Assembly (NCBI GenBank): GCA_003104975.1
Contig: PQAM01000019.1
Span: forward strand, 94,001-158,000
From: Candidatus Methylomirabilota bacterium
Lineage (GTDB): Bacteria > Methylomirabilota > Methylomirabilia > Methylomirabilales > Methylomirabilaceae
Direction of reading: 5' to 3'
Length of the DNA stretch: 64,000 bases
A program made the translations under genes and the position numbers. Position 1 is the stretch's first letter, and every line of letters begins with the position of its first letter. Positions 1-8,389 of the stretch are shown in pieces. Below the pieces are notes generated by a model. That model saw nothing but the letters and a program-made list of their open reading frames with translations. It was not told where the DNA came from and ran no database searches.

Positions 1-232
1 GTTCCCAGTTCTGCAGCGTGGCCAGGCTGACGCCGATCATCAGGGCGAACTCGGATTGTGACTTACCCAGCTTGAGACGGATCGCCTTGATGTCAGCCGG
101 GTGAAACGTAAAGACCCGGGCCGGCCTCATCGTGCCCCGCCGGATCCGCCCAGCTTGACGAACGCTCCTGACGAGATTCTGAAAGTCCCTGTTATTGTGC
201 CTCAGTCTCAACGGCTTGCCATAGCTCTTCAT
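1..232 (-). CDS. XRE-family antitoxin (partial, runs off window start)
   Basis: DNA-binding antitoxin of a RelE/HigB-type toxin-antitoxin module; such proteins neutralise the toxin and repress their own operon. Reading leftward from an ATG at 232, the product starts MKSYGKPLRLRHNNRDFQ and continues into a Cro/C1 helix-turn-helix (KLGKSQSEFALMIGVSLATL followed by QNWE). It is open to the window edge, so its C-terminus is not seen. The ATG overlaps the stop of the toxin remnant upstream as ATGA, the usual translational coupling of such pairs. A 13-mismatch copy of its first ~190 bases lies at 3516-3703. In that copy the Gln codon of LQNW has become a stop; here it is CAG, so this copy looks the healthier one. 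Confidence 0.7.
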   Translation of the reverse strand, partial: MKSYGKPLRLRHNNRDFQNLVRSVRQAGRIRRGTMRPARVFTFHPADIKAIRLKLGKSQSEFALMIGVSLATLQNWE

Positions 233-339
233 GGTTTGACGCCGATCGCCAGAATCTCCACCCGTCGGTGTTTCGGGTCGATCTCGTAGAAGACTCGAAA
301 CCGGTTCTGTCCTCCAAAGTGTAGGACGGCACAGCAAGA
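229..339 (-). pseudogene. RelE/ParE-type toxin, C-terminal remnant
   Basis: The minus strand reads AVLHFGGQNRFRVFYEIDPK and then a short basic tail to a TGA at 229-231. This is the C-terminal core of RelE/HigB-family toxins (FGGQ..RVFYEID...I..IG). Going upstream, the frame meets a TAG about three codons before AVLHF and there is no start codon, so only ~36 residues of a usual ~110 remain. It sits directly before the XRE antitoxin gene with a 4-base overlap, the normal order for this module. The 5' part was probably lost by recombination. The antitoxin may persist as an orphan. Confidence 0.65.
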
Positions 340-425
340 CTACTTGGGATATGACACCGCACAGAGGCGGCATTCGCTCCAGCAAGTGGTCAGCCGGGAT
401 CAATGACCGGATACCAGGGCGGGGA

Positions 426-722
426 TCATGCAACAGATTTGACTTCTTCTTCCAGCCGATCGCCGATCAGTTCCTCTTGCACCTCCAGATCGTAATGGGA
501 TTGGAGATTGAGCCACAGCCGGGCAGAGGTGCCAAAGTAGCGGCCAAGACGCAGGGCCGTATCGGCGCTGATCGAGCGCTTGCCATGCACGATCTCATTG
601 ATCCGACGGGGATCGACACTGATATCTCTCGCGAGTCTGTACTGAGAGATATTCATCGGCTTGAGGAACTCTTCCAGGAGGATTTCACCGGGATGAATGG
701 GAGGGAAGTCTCTCTTTGCCAT
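426..722 (-). CDS. higA: HigA-family (VapI-like) antitoxin
   Basis: A 98-residue XRE-family antitoxin of the HigA group. The diagnostic opening PPIHPGEILLEEFLKPM is followed by a helix-turn-helix (SQYRLARDISVDPRRINEIV) and the typical GKRSISADTALRLGRYF and LWLNLQSHYDLE segments. It should bind HigB and the operon promoter. HigA is normally encoded just after HigB. Upstream here (723-880) I see only a dispersed repeat and no HigB frame, so this is probably an orphan antitoxin or its toxin was deleted. The start ATG at 720-722 gives the canonical N-terminus. Confidence 0.85.
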   Translation of the reverse strand: MAKRDFPPIHPGEILLEEFLKPMNISQYRLARDISVDPRRINEIVHGKRSISADTALRLGRYFGTSARLWLNLQSHYDLEVQEELIGDRLEEEVKSVA

Positions 723-767
723 TTGTCTTGTACTTCTATCCCAAGACTCTCCGCGTTGCCGCTCGCG

Positions 768-862
768 TCCTGTTTTGAAATGTATTACATACGTCCGGAC
801 GTCATTCCGGCCAAGCCCGCACAGCGGGCGCGAGCCGGAATCCAGGAAATAATGGGAGTTCC
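768..862 (+). repeat. Dispersed ~100 bp repeat, copy A
   Basis: It begins GCGTCCTGTTTTGAAAT and ends in CGCGAGCCGGAATCCAGG followed by AAATAAYGGGAGTTC. Inside, ATTCCGGC and GCCGGAAT form an inverted pair around a second stem (GCCCGC/GCGGGC). Copy B at 2239-2353 shares both ends, and a partial inverted copy lies at 3318-3378. It separates the HigA-like and DUF2283 genes. Confidence 0.7.
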
Positions 863-882
863 TGATCAGCTCAATGCGGTTG

Positions 883-1104
883 TCAAGCCGTCTTTATCAA
901 CTTGTTGTCGAGTTCAAGTTCGTAAGAGAGAATCGTCTTGATGTTCATTGTTTTGGAAGCCCGAAGAATTTCAATGCCAACTATTTTGTTTTCAGAAGTC
1001 GTATCTAAATTTACACCCTCAGCAATTTCAATCACCCCATCCGGCTTTTGATTACCGAATTTGATATAGACAGCATCAACGTCTTTATCGTAATGGACTT
1101 TCAT
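883..1104 (-). CDS. DUF2283 family protein
   Basis: A 73-residue protein of the DUF2283 family: MKVHYDKDVDAVYIKF, then a GVIEIAEGVNLDTT segment and the conserved VGIEILRAS. The family is small, soluble and often encoded in toxin-antitoxin-like islands, frequently beside DUF4258; its biochemical role is not established. The ATG at 1104 follows an A-rich stretch with a GAAAGGA ribosome-binding site. No DUF4258 partner is visible upstream. It is visibly more AT-rich than the surrounding DNA, which fits recent acquisition (inference). Confidence 0.8.
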   Translation of the reverse strand: MKVHYDKDVDAVYIKFGNQKPDGVIEIAEGVNLDTTSENKIVGIEILRASKTMNIKTILSYELELDNKLIKTA

Positions 1105-1410
1105 TTTTTTCGTCCTTTCTTCAACGCATCACTTCATGGTGTGGGGCACCGAACGCCTGTCCATTTCCTCCAACGCCGAATACTTCGTGCCCCAATTGCG
1201 CGTCCTCATCAGAGAGGTAGAAGCCATCATCGGCCGCAACGTTCCCTTAGAGGAATGATAGACCCTCTGAACTGCGCTGAGGACAACCCTCACCTATGCC
1301 CCCGGACTGCCTGTATCGCGCCAAACAACTTCAATTGTTTATGTCAGCAGTTCGCGCGAGGCTACTCGACTGATAAGTGGGACCTTGCGATGTTGGGCAT
1401 ACCGTGACGC
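1105..1410. other. Gene-poor stretch with one possible gene fragment
   Basis: I see no intact gene. On the plus strand 1136-1258 encodes a 40-residue frame with protein-like composition (WGTERLSISSNAEYFVPQLR, then LIREVEAIIG, ending NVPLEE). It may be the 3' end of a degraded gene, since no ribosome-binding site or longer frame precedes it. I do not recognise the family. Confidence 0.4.
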
Positions 1411-1698
1411 TCACGAATGAGCGGAAGAGGCCGAAAGTTTAACGCCGAGCGCATGCAGCAGCTTCAGCATCGTGTCGTAGCGCGGCTTGGCACCAGGCGC
1501 AAGCGCTTTGTAGAGGCTCTCGCGTCCAAGACCGGCGTCTTTGGCAAGTTGCGCCATGCCCCGAGCACGGGCGACATCGCGCACTGCGGTAAGAAATACG
1601 TCGGGATTCGGATCTTCGAGGGCAGCGGTGAGATATTCCGCAATAGTTTCCTCGTCGTCGAGGTAGTCTGCAGCATCGAAGGGGGCAAATTTAGCCAT
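1411..1698 (-). CDS. Addiction-module antidote protein (HigA-like)
   Basis: A 95-residue antitoxin of the 'putative addiction module antidote' group. It opens FAPFDAADYLDDEETIAEYL, continues through the ALEDPNPDVFLTAVRDVARA segment and ends in the HTH core MAQLAKDAGLGRESLYKAL with GAKPRYDTMLKLLHALG. It lies 3 bases downstream of the matching toxin gene (1702-2037), so the two form a complete toxin-first operon. The antitoxin should bind the toxin and operator DNA. Both genes look intact, making this the only apparently complete module of this type in the left island. Confidence 0.9.
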   Translation of the reverse strand: MAKFAPFDAADYLDDEETIAEYLTAALEDPNPDVFLTAVRDVARARGMAQLAKDAGLGRESLYKALAPGAKPRYDTMLKLLHALGVKLSASSAHS

Positions 1699-1701
1699 AG
1701 G

Positions 1702-2037
1702 TCACTCCTTCTCCAAAGCCCGGGCCATTTCAACGGCATGTGTGATGTCACGCTTCTGCGAGGACTTGTCCCCGCCAAGCAGAAGCAGATACATCACCTC
1801 TCCGCGACGAGTAAAATAGACTCGATAACCAGGGCCGACATGGATACGCATTTCGGAGACGCCCTCGCCCACCGGCTCACAGTCGCCAAAGTTGCCGTGC
1901 TCGGCAGAGCGGATGCGGTGAACGATACGGGCACGGCCCACCTCATCTTTCAATGCGACGAGCCATGCGTCAAATTCCTCGGAACGGTGAAAGGTATTCA
2001 CACGCTTGAGTGTATCCGAGCGGATACCGCTATGCAA
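1702..2037 (-). CDS. RelE/ParE-superfamily addiction-module toxin (HigB-like)
   Basis: A toxin of the HigB-like addiction-module killer family, predicted to be a ribosome-dependent mRNA interferase by homology. The hallmark core is complete: EFDAWLVALKD, ARIVHRIRSAEHGNFGD, then EPVGEGVSEMRIHVGPGYRV, YFTRRGEVMYLLLLGGDKSS and QKRDI. The start is ambiguous. The longest frame uses TTG at 2035-2037, but homologues usually begin near VNTFHRSEEF, which would be GTG at 1999-2001; neither has a strong ribosome-binding site. It is followed after 3 bases by its antidote gene. Confidence 0.88.
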   Translation of the reverse strand: MHSGIRSDTLKRVNTFHRSEEFDAWLVALKDEVGRARIVHRIRSAEHGNFGDCEPVGEGVSEMRIHVGPGYRVYFTRRGEVMYLLLLGGDKSSQKRDITHAVEMARALEKE

Positions 2038-2430
2038 CCCTATTCGGCAGCCCGAGTACCTTCAGAGTATATGGCCAGACGTCCAGTGTCGTAGGCGACG
2101 ATGAGCGAGCGAATCCCGGCATGTCGCTTACCCTCATCGACAGGCCACGGCTCCCGGCGACCGAACTAGTCCGTGAGCCGTTTGCTTGGGTGAGCCTTCG
2201 CGTCTTTGTGGGAAATGACGCTCTGGGATTCTGCGCGTTCTGGTGTCCTGTTTCTGAAATTCGTCGCATATTTCTCGCCGTCATTCCGCCCCCGATCAGG
2301 TCTGGGGCCGTATCGCGGGCGCGAGCCGGAATCCAGGAAATAACGGGAGTTCTGGATGCCGGCTTTCATTGAACTTCTGGCTCAGGACACCGGACTTTCC
2401 TTGTGTCACCCATGTCCCCGGACTGTTTTG
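2038..2430. other. Gene-poor stretch carrying dispersed repeat copy B
   Basis: I find no convincing gene in 2038-2238. Short frames on both strands have no family resemblance and no ribosome-binding site. 2239-2353 is copy B of the ~100 bp dispersed repeat. The remainder up to the UPF0158 stop is unassigned. Confidence 0.5.
2239..2353 (+). repeat. Dispersed ~100 bp repeat, copy B
   Basis: It opens GGTGTCCTGTTTCTGAAAT, carries TCATTCCG, and ends GCGGGCGCGAGCCGGAAT plus CCAGGAAATAACGGGAGTTC. The end portion is almost identical to copy A at 826-862, while the middle is more diverged and longer. Confidence 0.7.
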
Positions 2431-2901
2431 TCACCTACCCTCCCGGCCGGTCGGCTTCTCGTCGGGTCCGACCAGGTGCACGCCATTCCTCCGGCACCAC
2501 TCCTTGAGCGCGTCCTCGGTCGCCTCAGCTTCGAACGCATACCATTGCTCAAGACACCCTTCCGCAGCCAGGACTTCCTTGAAGCACCCGTATGCTCCCC
2601 GATGGCGGAAGATATCCGCGACACGGTCATATCGATGAGGAAGATGTGCCTCGACGAAACGGAGGGCAAGCCGCCGACCCAGATTCAGGTCGTTCTTGTG
2701 TGGTATCGCCAGGAATCGATCCGAGGTGCCCAGATCATCCGGGGTCTCTTCTTCCTGAATCGGGTTCAGTTCCGACATCCAGTAGATCCGACCGGTATCC
2801 AGAGACACGTACGCGCGGTGCTCCATCGGAGCGCCGGAGCTCACGAAGTCGAACGCGAGCGACAGATCCTCGTACGTGATCGTGACCACTCCGGAATTCA
2901 T
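2431..2901 (-). CDS. UPF0158 family protein
   Basis: A 156-residue soluble protein of the UPF0158 family, whose function is unknown. Characteristic segments are seen in order: LAFDFVSSGAPMEHRAYVS, LDTGRIYWMSELNPIQEEE, FLAIPHKNDLNLGRRLALRF, HRYDRVADIFRHRGAYGCFK and an acidic C-terminal EAEATEDALKEWCRRNG. Length is close to the family norm and it looks intact. It sits between the addiction-module operon and the DUF4160-DUF2442 pair on the same strand. A shared transcript is possible, but the gap to the next gene contains a repeat. Confidence 0.85.
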   Translation of the reverse strand: MNSGVVTITYEDLSLAFDFVSSGAPMEHRAYVSLDTGRIYWMSELNPIQEEETPDDLGTSDRFLAIPHKNDLNLGRRLALRFVEAHLPHRYDRVADIFRHRGAYGCFKEVLAAEGCLEQWYAFEAEATEDALKEWCRRNGVHLVGPDEKPTGREGR

Positions 2902-2954
2902 TCGGCCTGACGGTCGCGATGAGCCGCCGCAGGTCGGGCGGTTCGATCGCGTAG

Positions 2955-3200
2955 TTATGCTGCAACCCGCACCTTCTCGTACAGATATTCCGGGGCGAAG
3001 TCAGCCCCGTTTGACCAGGAGAGAGTATGGAATTCGGGGTGTACGATGAACTGCCGGAACAGGACCTGGTCCTTGAGCGGTTCAAAGACTTCCCCGTATA
3101 ACTCCCCGCTAAGATCCACGTCACCTTTCGTTCCGTCCGAAAACCGAAGGTGAATTGTGAACCCTTGGACATAGTGCGCTTCCTCAACTCTCGGTATCAT
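2955..3200 (-). CDS. DUF2442 domain protein
   Basis: An ~81-residue protein of the DUF2442 family (VEEAHYVQGFTIHLRFSDG, VDLSGELYGEVFEPLKD, HPEFHTLSWSNGADFAPE, YLYEK). DUF2442 genes are usually encoded right after a DUF4160 gene, and the two are suspected to act as a toxin-antitoxin-like pair (context inference, not proven). I chose ATG 3200 rather than upstream frames because it gives the family N-terminus (MIPRVEEA) and has GGAG seven bases upstream. The DUF4160 remnant ends 4 bases before it. Confidence 0.85.
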   Translation of the reverse strand: MIPRVEEAHYVQGFTIHLRFSDGTKGDVDLSGELYGEVFEPLKDQVLFRQFIVHPEFHTLSWSNGADFAPEYLYEKVRVAA

Positions 3201-3204
3201 CTCG

Positions 3205-3340
3205 CTACTCCAATGGTGCGATCTTATTTGCCGGTCGCCCGGCCTGAACAAGGTTCCAATCCTCAAGGAGTTCCGCTTGGTGAAGGTCGAGCCACTCCAG
3301 CACGAGGCGCAATGCGCGCTTGGCCGGAATGACGTCCGCA
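3205..3340 (-). pseudogene. DUF4160 gene, C-terminal remnant
   Basis: In the frame ending at TAG 3205-3207 the minus strand reads VIPAKRALRLVLEWLDLHQ, AELLEDWNLVQAGRP and ANKIAPLE. This is the C-terminal half of DUF4160 proteins. The N-terminal half, normally beginning near a MPTV...GPYRF segment, is absent. Going upstream, the gene joins an inverted partial copy of the dispersed repeat found at 768 and 2239 (GGACGTCATTCCGGCCAAGC is shared with copy A). The repeat therefore seems to mark the truncation point. Confidence 0.65.
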
Positions 3341-3378
3341 AGTATGCAACGAATTGCAGAAACAGGACGCTGGATTAC
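3318..3378 (-). repeat. Dispersed repeat, partial inverted copy C
   Basis: Read on the minus strand, this segment gives GCGTCCTGTTTCTGCAATTCG, a diverged middle, then CGGACGTCATTCCGGCCAAGC, matching the 5' half of copy A. It abuts the truncated DUF4160 frame. Confidence 0.6.
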
Positions 3379-3423
3379 CTTCACGCAACAGGCCAGCGGG
3401 CTGGTTTCAGTTCAGGGGAACGC

Positions 3424-3714
3424 CTACGCTCCCAGGGCATGGGCGACGGCCTCCGGATTGTCTGCAGCCACCTTCAGCAGCGCCCGCGCCGGGCCTTCAG
3501 GCACTCGCCGTCCTTGTTCCCAGTTCTACAGCGTCGCCAGGCTGACGCCGATCATCAGGGCGAACTCGGATTGTGACTTGCCGAGCTTGCCACGGATCGC
3601 CTTGATGTCAGCCGGATGAAACGTGAAAACCCGGGCCGGCCTCATCGTGCCCCGCCGGATCCGCCCAGCCTGACGAACACTCCTGACGAGATTCTGGAAG
3701 TCCTTCTCTCTCAC
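3424..3714 (-). pseudogene. XRE-family antitoxin interrupted by an amber codon
   Basis: This is a second copy of the antitoxin at 1-232. From a GTG at 3714 with an excellent GGAGG ribosome-binding site it encodes MREKDFQNLVRSVRQ, the same GRIRRGTMRPARVFTFHPAD region and the HTH up to SLATL. A TAG at 3526-3528 then replaces the CAG of copy 1. Beyond the TAG the frame stays open and reads NWEQGRRVPEGPARALLKVA and AADNPEAVAHALGA to a natural stop at 3424. The intact distal frame shows a recent nonsense mutation or, less likely, amber readthrough. No toxin is visible upstream. Confidence 0.75.
3516..3703 (+). repeat. 188 bp direct repeat of the window's first ~188 bases
   Basis: Positions 1-188 and 3516-3703 align without gaps (constant offset 3515) and with about 13 mismatches by hand count. 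The repeat covers the coding part of the XRE antitoxin and ends where the two genes' 5' ends diverge. It could support recombination that deletes the ~3.5 kb island between the copies. Confidence 0.85.
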
Positions 3715-4188
3715 CTGAACTCCTCCCGGACCAGGCCGCTCAGCACCTTAAACTATTGGGAGGGCAACGAACCGCATGGGTTAGTGTCCCCTCCGGGGAT
3801 GGTGGAAACCCCTCGCCTTCAGGCGAAGCAGGTATGGGCGATATGTGCGCGACGCGAACATGAGCTCCCCTTCCCCCTTGAGGAAGGGAAGGCTGGGATG
3901 GGGGTGAACGGAGCAGTTGTCCCCCTATCACCCCCACCCTCGCCCTCCCCCATCGCAGGGGGAGGGGATTCACGGTCGGCTTCAAGCCGACACTCTGTAA
4001 ACCCCTTGGCTTACAGCCAAGGGTTGTTTAGTGTACGCTACTGGCTGATACAAGGCAAAGATTATGGTGACAGTTATTTGGTCGGCTAATCGTGGTGTGC
4101 CCGGAGCGCCGGGCACGGCACCCACGAACGGATAGCGCTTTTCGGCGCGTCTGCCACTACCGCTACGTTAGGTCGCTGGCCCCGATAC
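3715..4188. other. Non-coding stretch rich in hairpins
   Basis: No gene found. Visible structures are CCTTGGCTTACAGCCAAGG (~4002-4022), CGGCTTCAAGCCG (~3975-3987), a pyrimidine/purine-rich block around 3868-3966 typical of dispersed repeats, and GCCCGGAGCGCCGGGC (~4099-4114) downstream of the small gene at 4189. None has a clear poly-T tail. Confidence 0.5.
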
Positions 4189-4365
4189 TTACTTCGGCAC
4201 GTTGAAAATTGCGATACGCTTCTTTCCGATATTGAAGGTCTGGAGGAGCGTAGCCGCAAATACCCGCTTTTTTCCTTTTGTAGTCGCTAAACGCCAACCG
4301 GTACCCTTGGTCATCTTTGCACCGTTTGGCGCTTTGGTTCCTTTAATTGTTATTTCGCCTGCCAT
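4189..4365 (-). CDS. Small basic hypothetical protein
   Basis: A 58-residue lysine-rich protein (MAGEITIKGTKAPNG, then GTGWRLATTKGKKRVFAATL, ending KKRIAIFNVPK). I start at ATG 4365 because GGGGGA stands 9 bases upstream; a longer frame to 4434 lacks a ribosome-binding site. The product is strongly basic, with no Cys, membrane segment or motif I recognise. It could be a small nucleic-acid-binding protein, but that is only a composition-based guess. It lies alone between two gene-poor stretches, near the nuclease-domain gene on the same strand. Confidence 0.5.
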   Translation of the reverse strand: MAGEITIKGTKAPNGAKMTKGTGWRLATTKGKKRVFAATLLQTFNIGKKRIAIFNVPK

Positions 4366-4576
4366 GGCCAGTTCCCCCTGTTGTGGTTGATGGCGACTCG
4401 CACCTCCGATGCGTTGCTGGCTTCTTACGCGCATCTAGCTGCTGGTGTACTTACATGCCGGTTCCCTTACCTCGGCCCTGTACCTCTCCCTTGGCACTGT
4501 AGGGCAGAATATCAAGCGTGGCAGGGCAGCTACAACGCCTGTGGACCCTCTATCCTTGCCGGTTCTCAACGGAACC

Positions 4577-5410
4577 CTAGTCCTCCGACGCTTGCATTTC
4601 GGATGAGCACGCCTCTCCGATCGATAGCGTGTCAATACCGGAATCCTTCTTGTCGTCGGAGGTGCTTCGAGCACGCCTGGCAAGCTTTCCGTAGAATTTA
4701 CGAATGCGGGTAGAGGCTTTGGCCGCTTCGTCCCCCTCAAGAACGTCCCGCTTCAGCACCTCATCCCTGAGAACCTTGCATATTTCCTCGGGGGATATCA
4801 AGACGCCGTCCGACAGCTTGCGAAGCTCGCGTCGAATCACCGACACGACGTCGTCCGTCAAAATGAGTGCGCCAAGGACGAAGCGGTTGACGGTTTGCGT
4901 CTTTTCATGAAATTCCTCCCGGGCATCCTTGGCGAGCCCTTCCTTGCAGACGACGAAGAGCATTTCAAGGTGCTCGTCATTCTTTGGGTTCAAATCGAGG
5001 AAATTGAACGCGCAGACAAGATCGTAGGCGATTGGTTGCTCAAAACGAATCTTGTAGACCTGCCAGGAATCGGCATTCGTGAGGATGACCCACTGAACTC
5101 CCTTATTGGCACCGTATTCGATTGCCTGGCGAAGATGGCTGTCTTTGAGATCGAGCCCGATTGCCTTGGCCTCAATCAGGTATTCGACTTTACCGTCATT
5201 CTTGATAGCGAGGTCACAGTAAGTGCCGCGGACTGCGAACTCGCTGGTAATATCGAGGTGTTTGTCATACCCAAAGACCTCGGCGAGGGTATCCCTGATG
5301 ATTGAAACGGTGTCGGACTCGTTGACATCGCGGTCTTTGGCAATTTTGATTACCTGCTGAAACTTCGCGAGGGATCTGACGAGTCGATCCTGAACGCGTT
5401 TGGGAACCAT
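4577..5410 (-). CDS. Type I restriction HsdR N-terminal-domain protein
   Basis: A 277-residue stand-alone version of the HsdR N-terminal (PD-(D/E)XK-like) nuclease fold. The catalytic pattern is visible as D66 in TYCDLAI and E80-A-K82 in EYLIEAKAIG, preceded by VRGTYCD. There is no helicase domain and no hsdM or hsdS nearby, so it is not a full type I enzyme. Such stand-alone proteins are common and their role is unclear; defence or repair is possible. The C-terminal ~100 residues are charged helices. The ATG at 5410 has AAGGAGG upstream and a good minus-strand promoter 45-70 bases further up. Flanked by TA genes, it fits a defence-type island. Confidence 0.8.
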   Translation of the reverse strand: MVPKRVQDRLVRSLAKFQQVIKIAKDRDVNESDTVSIIRDTLAEVFGYDKHLDITSEFAVRGTYCDLAIKNDGKVEYLIEAKAIGLDLKDSHLRQAIEYGANKGVQWVILTNADSWQVYKIRFEQPIAYDLVCAFNFLDLNPKNDEHLEMLFVVCKEGLAKDAREEFHEKTQTVNRFVLGALILTDDVVSVIRRELRKLSDGVLISPEEICKVLRDEVLKRDVLEGDEAAKASTRIRKFYGKLARRARSTSDDKKDSGIDTLSIGEACSSEMQASED

Positions 5411-5452
5411 TCTTCAGCCCTCCTTGCCTTTGTTTGTTTCTGCCCAACTACG

Positions 5453-5481
5453 ATAATATTGACCTGCATAGCGCCAGACAA
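5453..5481 (-). promoter_or_regulatory. Sigma-70-type promoter for the HsdR-N-like gene
   Basis: On the minus strand TTGTCT (5476-5481) is followed by a 17-base spacer and TATTAT (5453-5458), about 45 bases upstream of the ATG at 5410. Confidence 0.5.
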
Positions 5482-5555
5482 AAATCATTAACATACGCGG
5501 GATTTTCTTGCCATTTCTCAGATTTGTCAACGGAATTTCGACAAGGGAATGTATG

Positions 5556-5598
5556 GATTCGACAGGCTCACCATGAACGGATTGTAAAGATACTTCTG
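5556..5598 (+). repeat. Dispersed ~43 bp repeat
   Basis: It contains TTCGACAGGCTCACCATGAA followed by CGGATTGTAAAGATACTTCTG. An inverted copy with few changes lies at about 46543-46585 within a MITE-like element. Confidence 0.65.
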
Positions 5599-5608
5599 CC
5601 CTGTTGCC

Positions 5609-5636
5609 TTGCTGGGGGAGGAAAATCGGTTATAAT
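5609..5636 (+). promoter_or_regulatory. Possible uvrA promoter
   Basis: A perfect TATAAT (5631-5636) is preceded at 16 bases by TTGCTG (5609-5614), a weak -35. It lies ~130 bases upstream of uvrA. I see no obvious LexA box. Confidence 0.4.
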
Positions 5637-5663
5637 AAAAGTTTAGCGCCAGCAGGTAAACAG

Positions 5664-5684
5664 GCTGAAGACTGAAGGCTTTTA
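5664..5684 (+). repeat. Heptamer array (GCTGAAG/ACTGAAG)
   Basis: Units GCTGAAG, ACTGAAG and the start of a third (GCT) stand in the uvrA leader. They belong to the same family as the arrays at 23161 (same strand) and 18876 (complement). Confidence 0.5.
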
Positions 5685-5767
5685 GGAATAAGCCATGCGC
5701 GAGCACACAAAACTTCGGGCATTCTAGCCCTCAGTCTAAGCGCCTAATTTGTAGGGGTGAGTCACTT

Positions 5768-8383
<2,616 letters not shown>

Positions 8384-8389
8384 GGCCAC

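Larger units (their letters stand above)
5411..5767. other. Divergent intergenic region with repeats and promoters
   Basis: The 357-base spacer between the leftward nuclease-domain gene and rightward uvrA holds promoters on both strands. It also holds a ~43-base repeat (5556-5598) that recurs inverted inside the element at 46531, and a short heptamer array (5664-5684). No gene seen. Confidence 0.55.

Noticed and set aside
2038-2238. Short minus-strand frame upstream of the HigB-like toxin
   Set aside because: No family resemblance, no ribosome-binding site, and competing frames look equally good.
4366-4576. Possible tRNA or small RNA in the spacer before the HsdR-N-like gene
   Set aside because: I tried to form a cloverleaf around 4480-4570 and found no anticodon arm or T-loop signature; no convincing structure.
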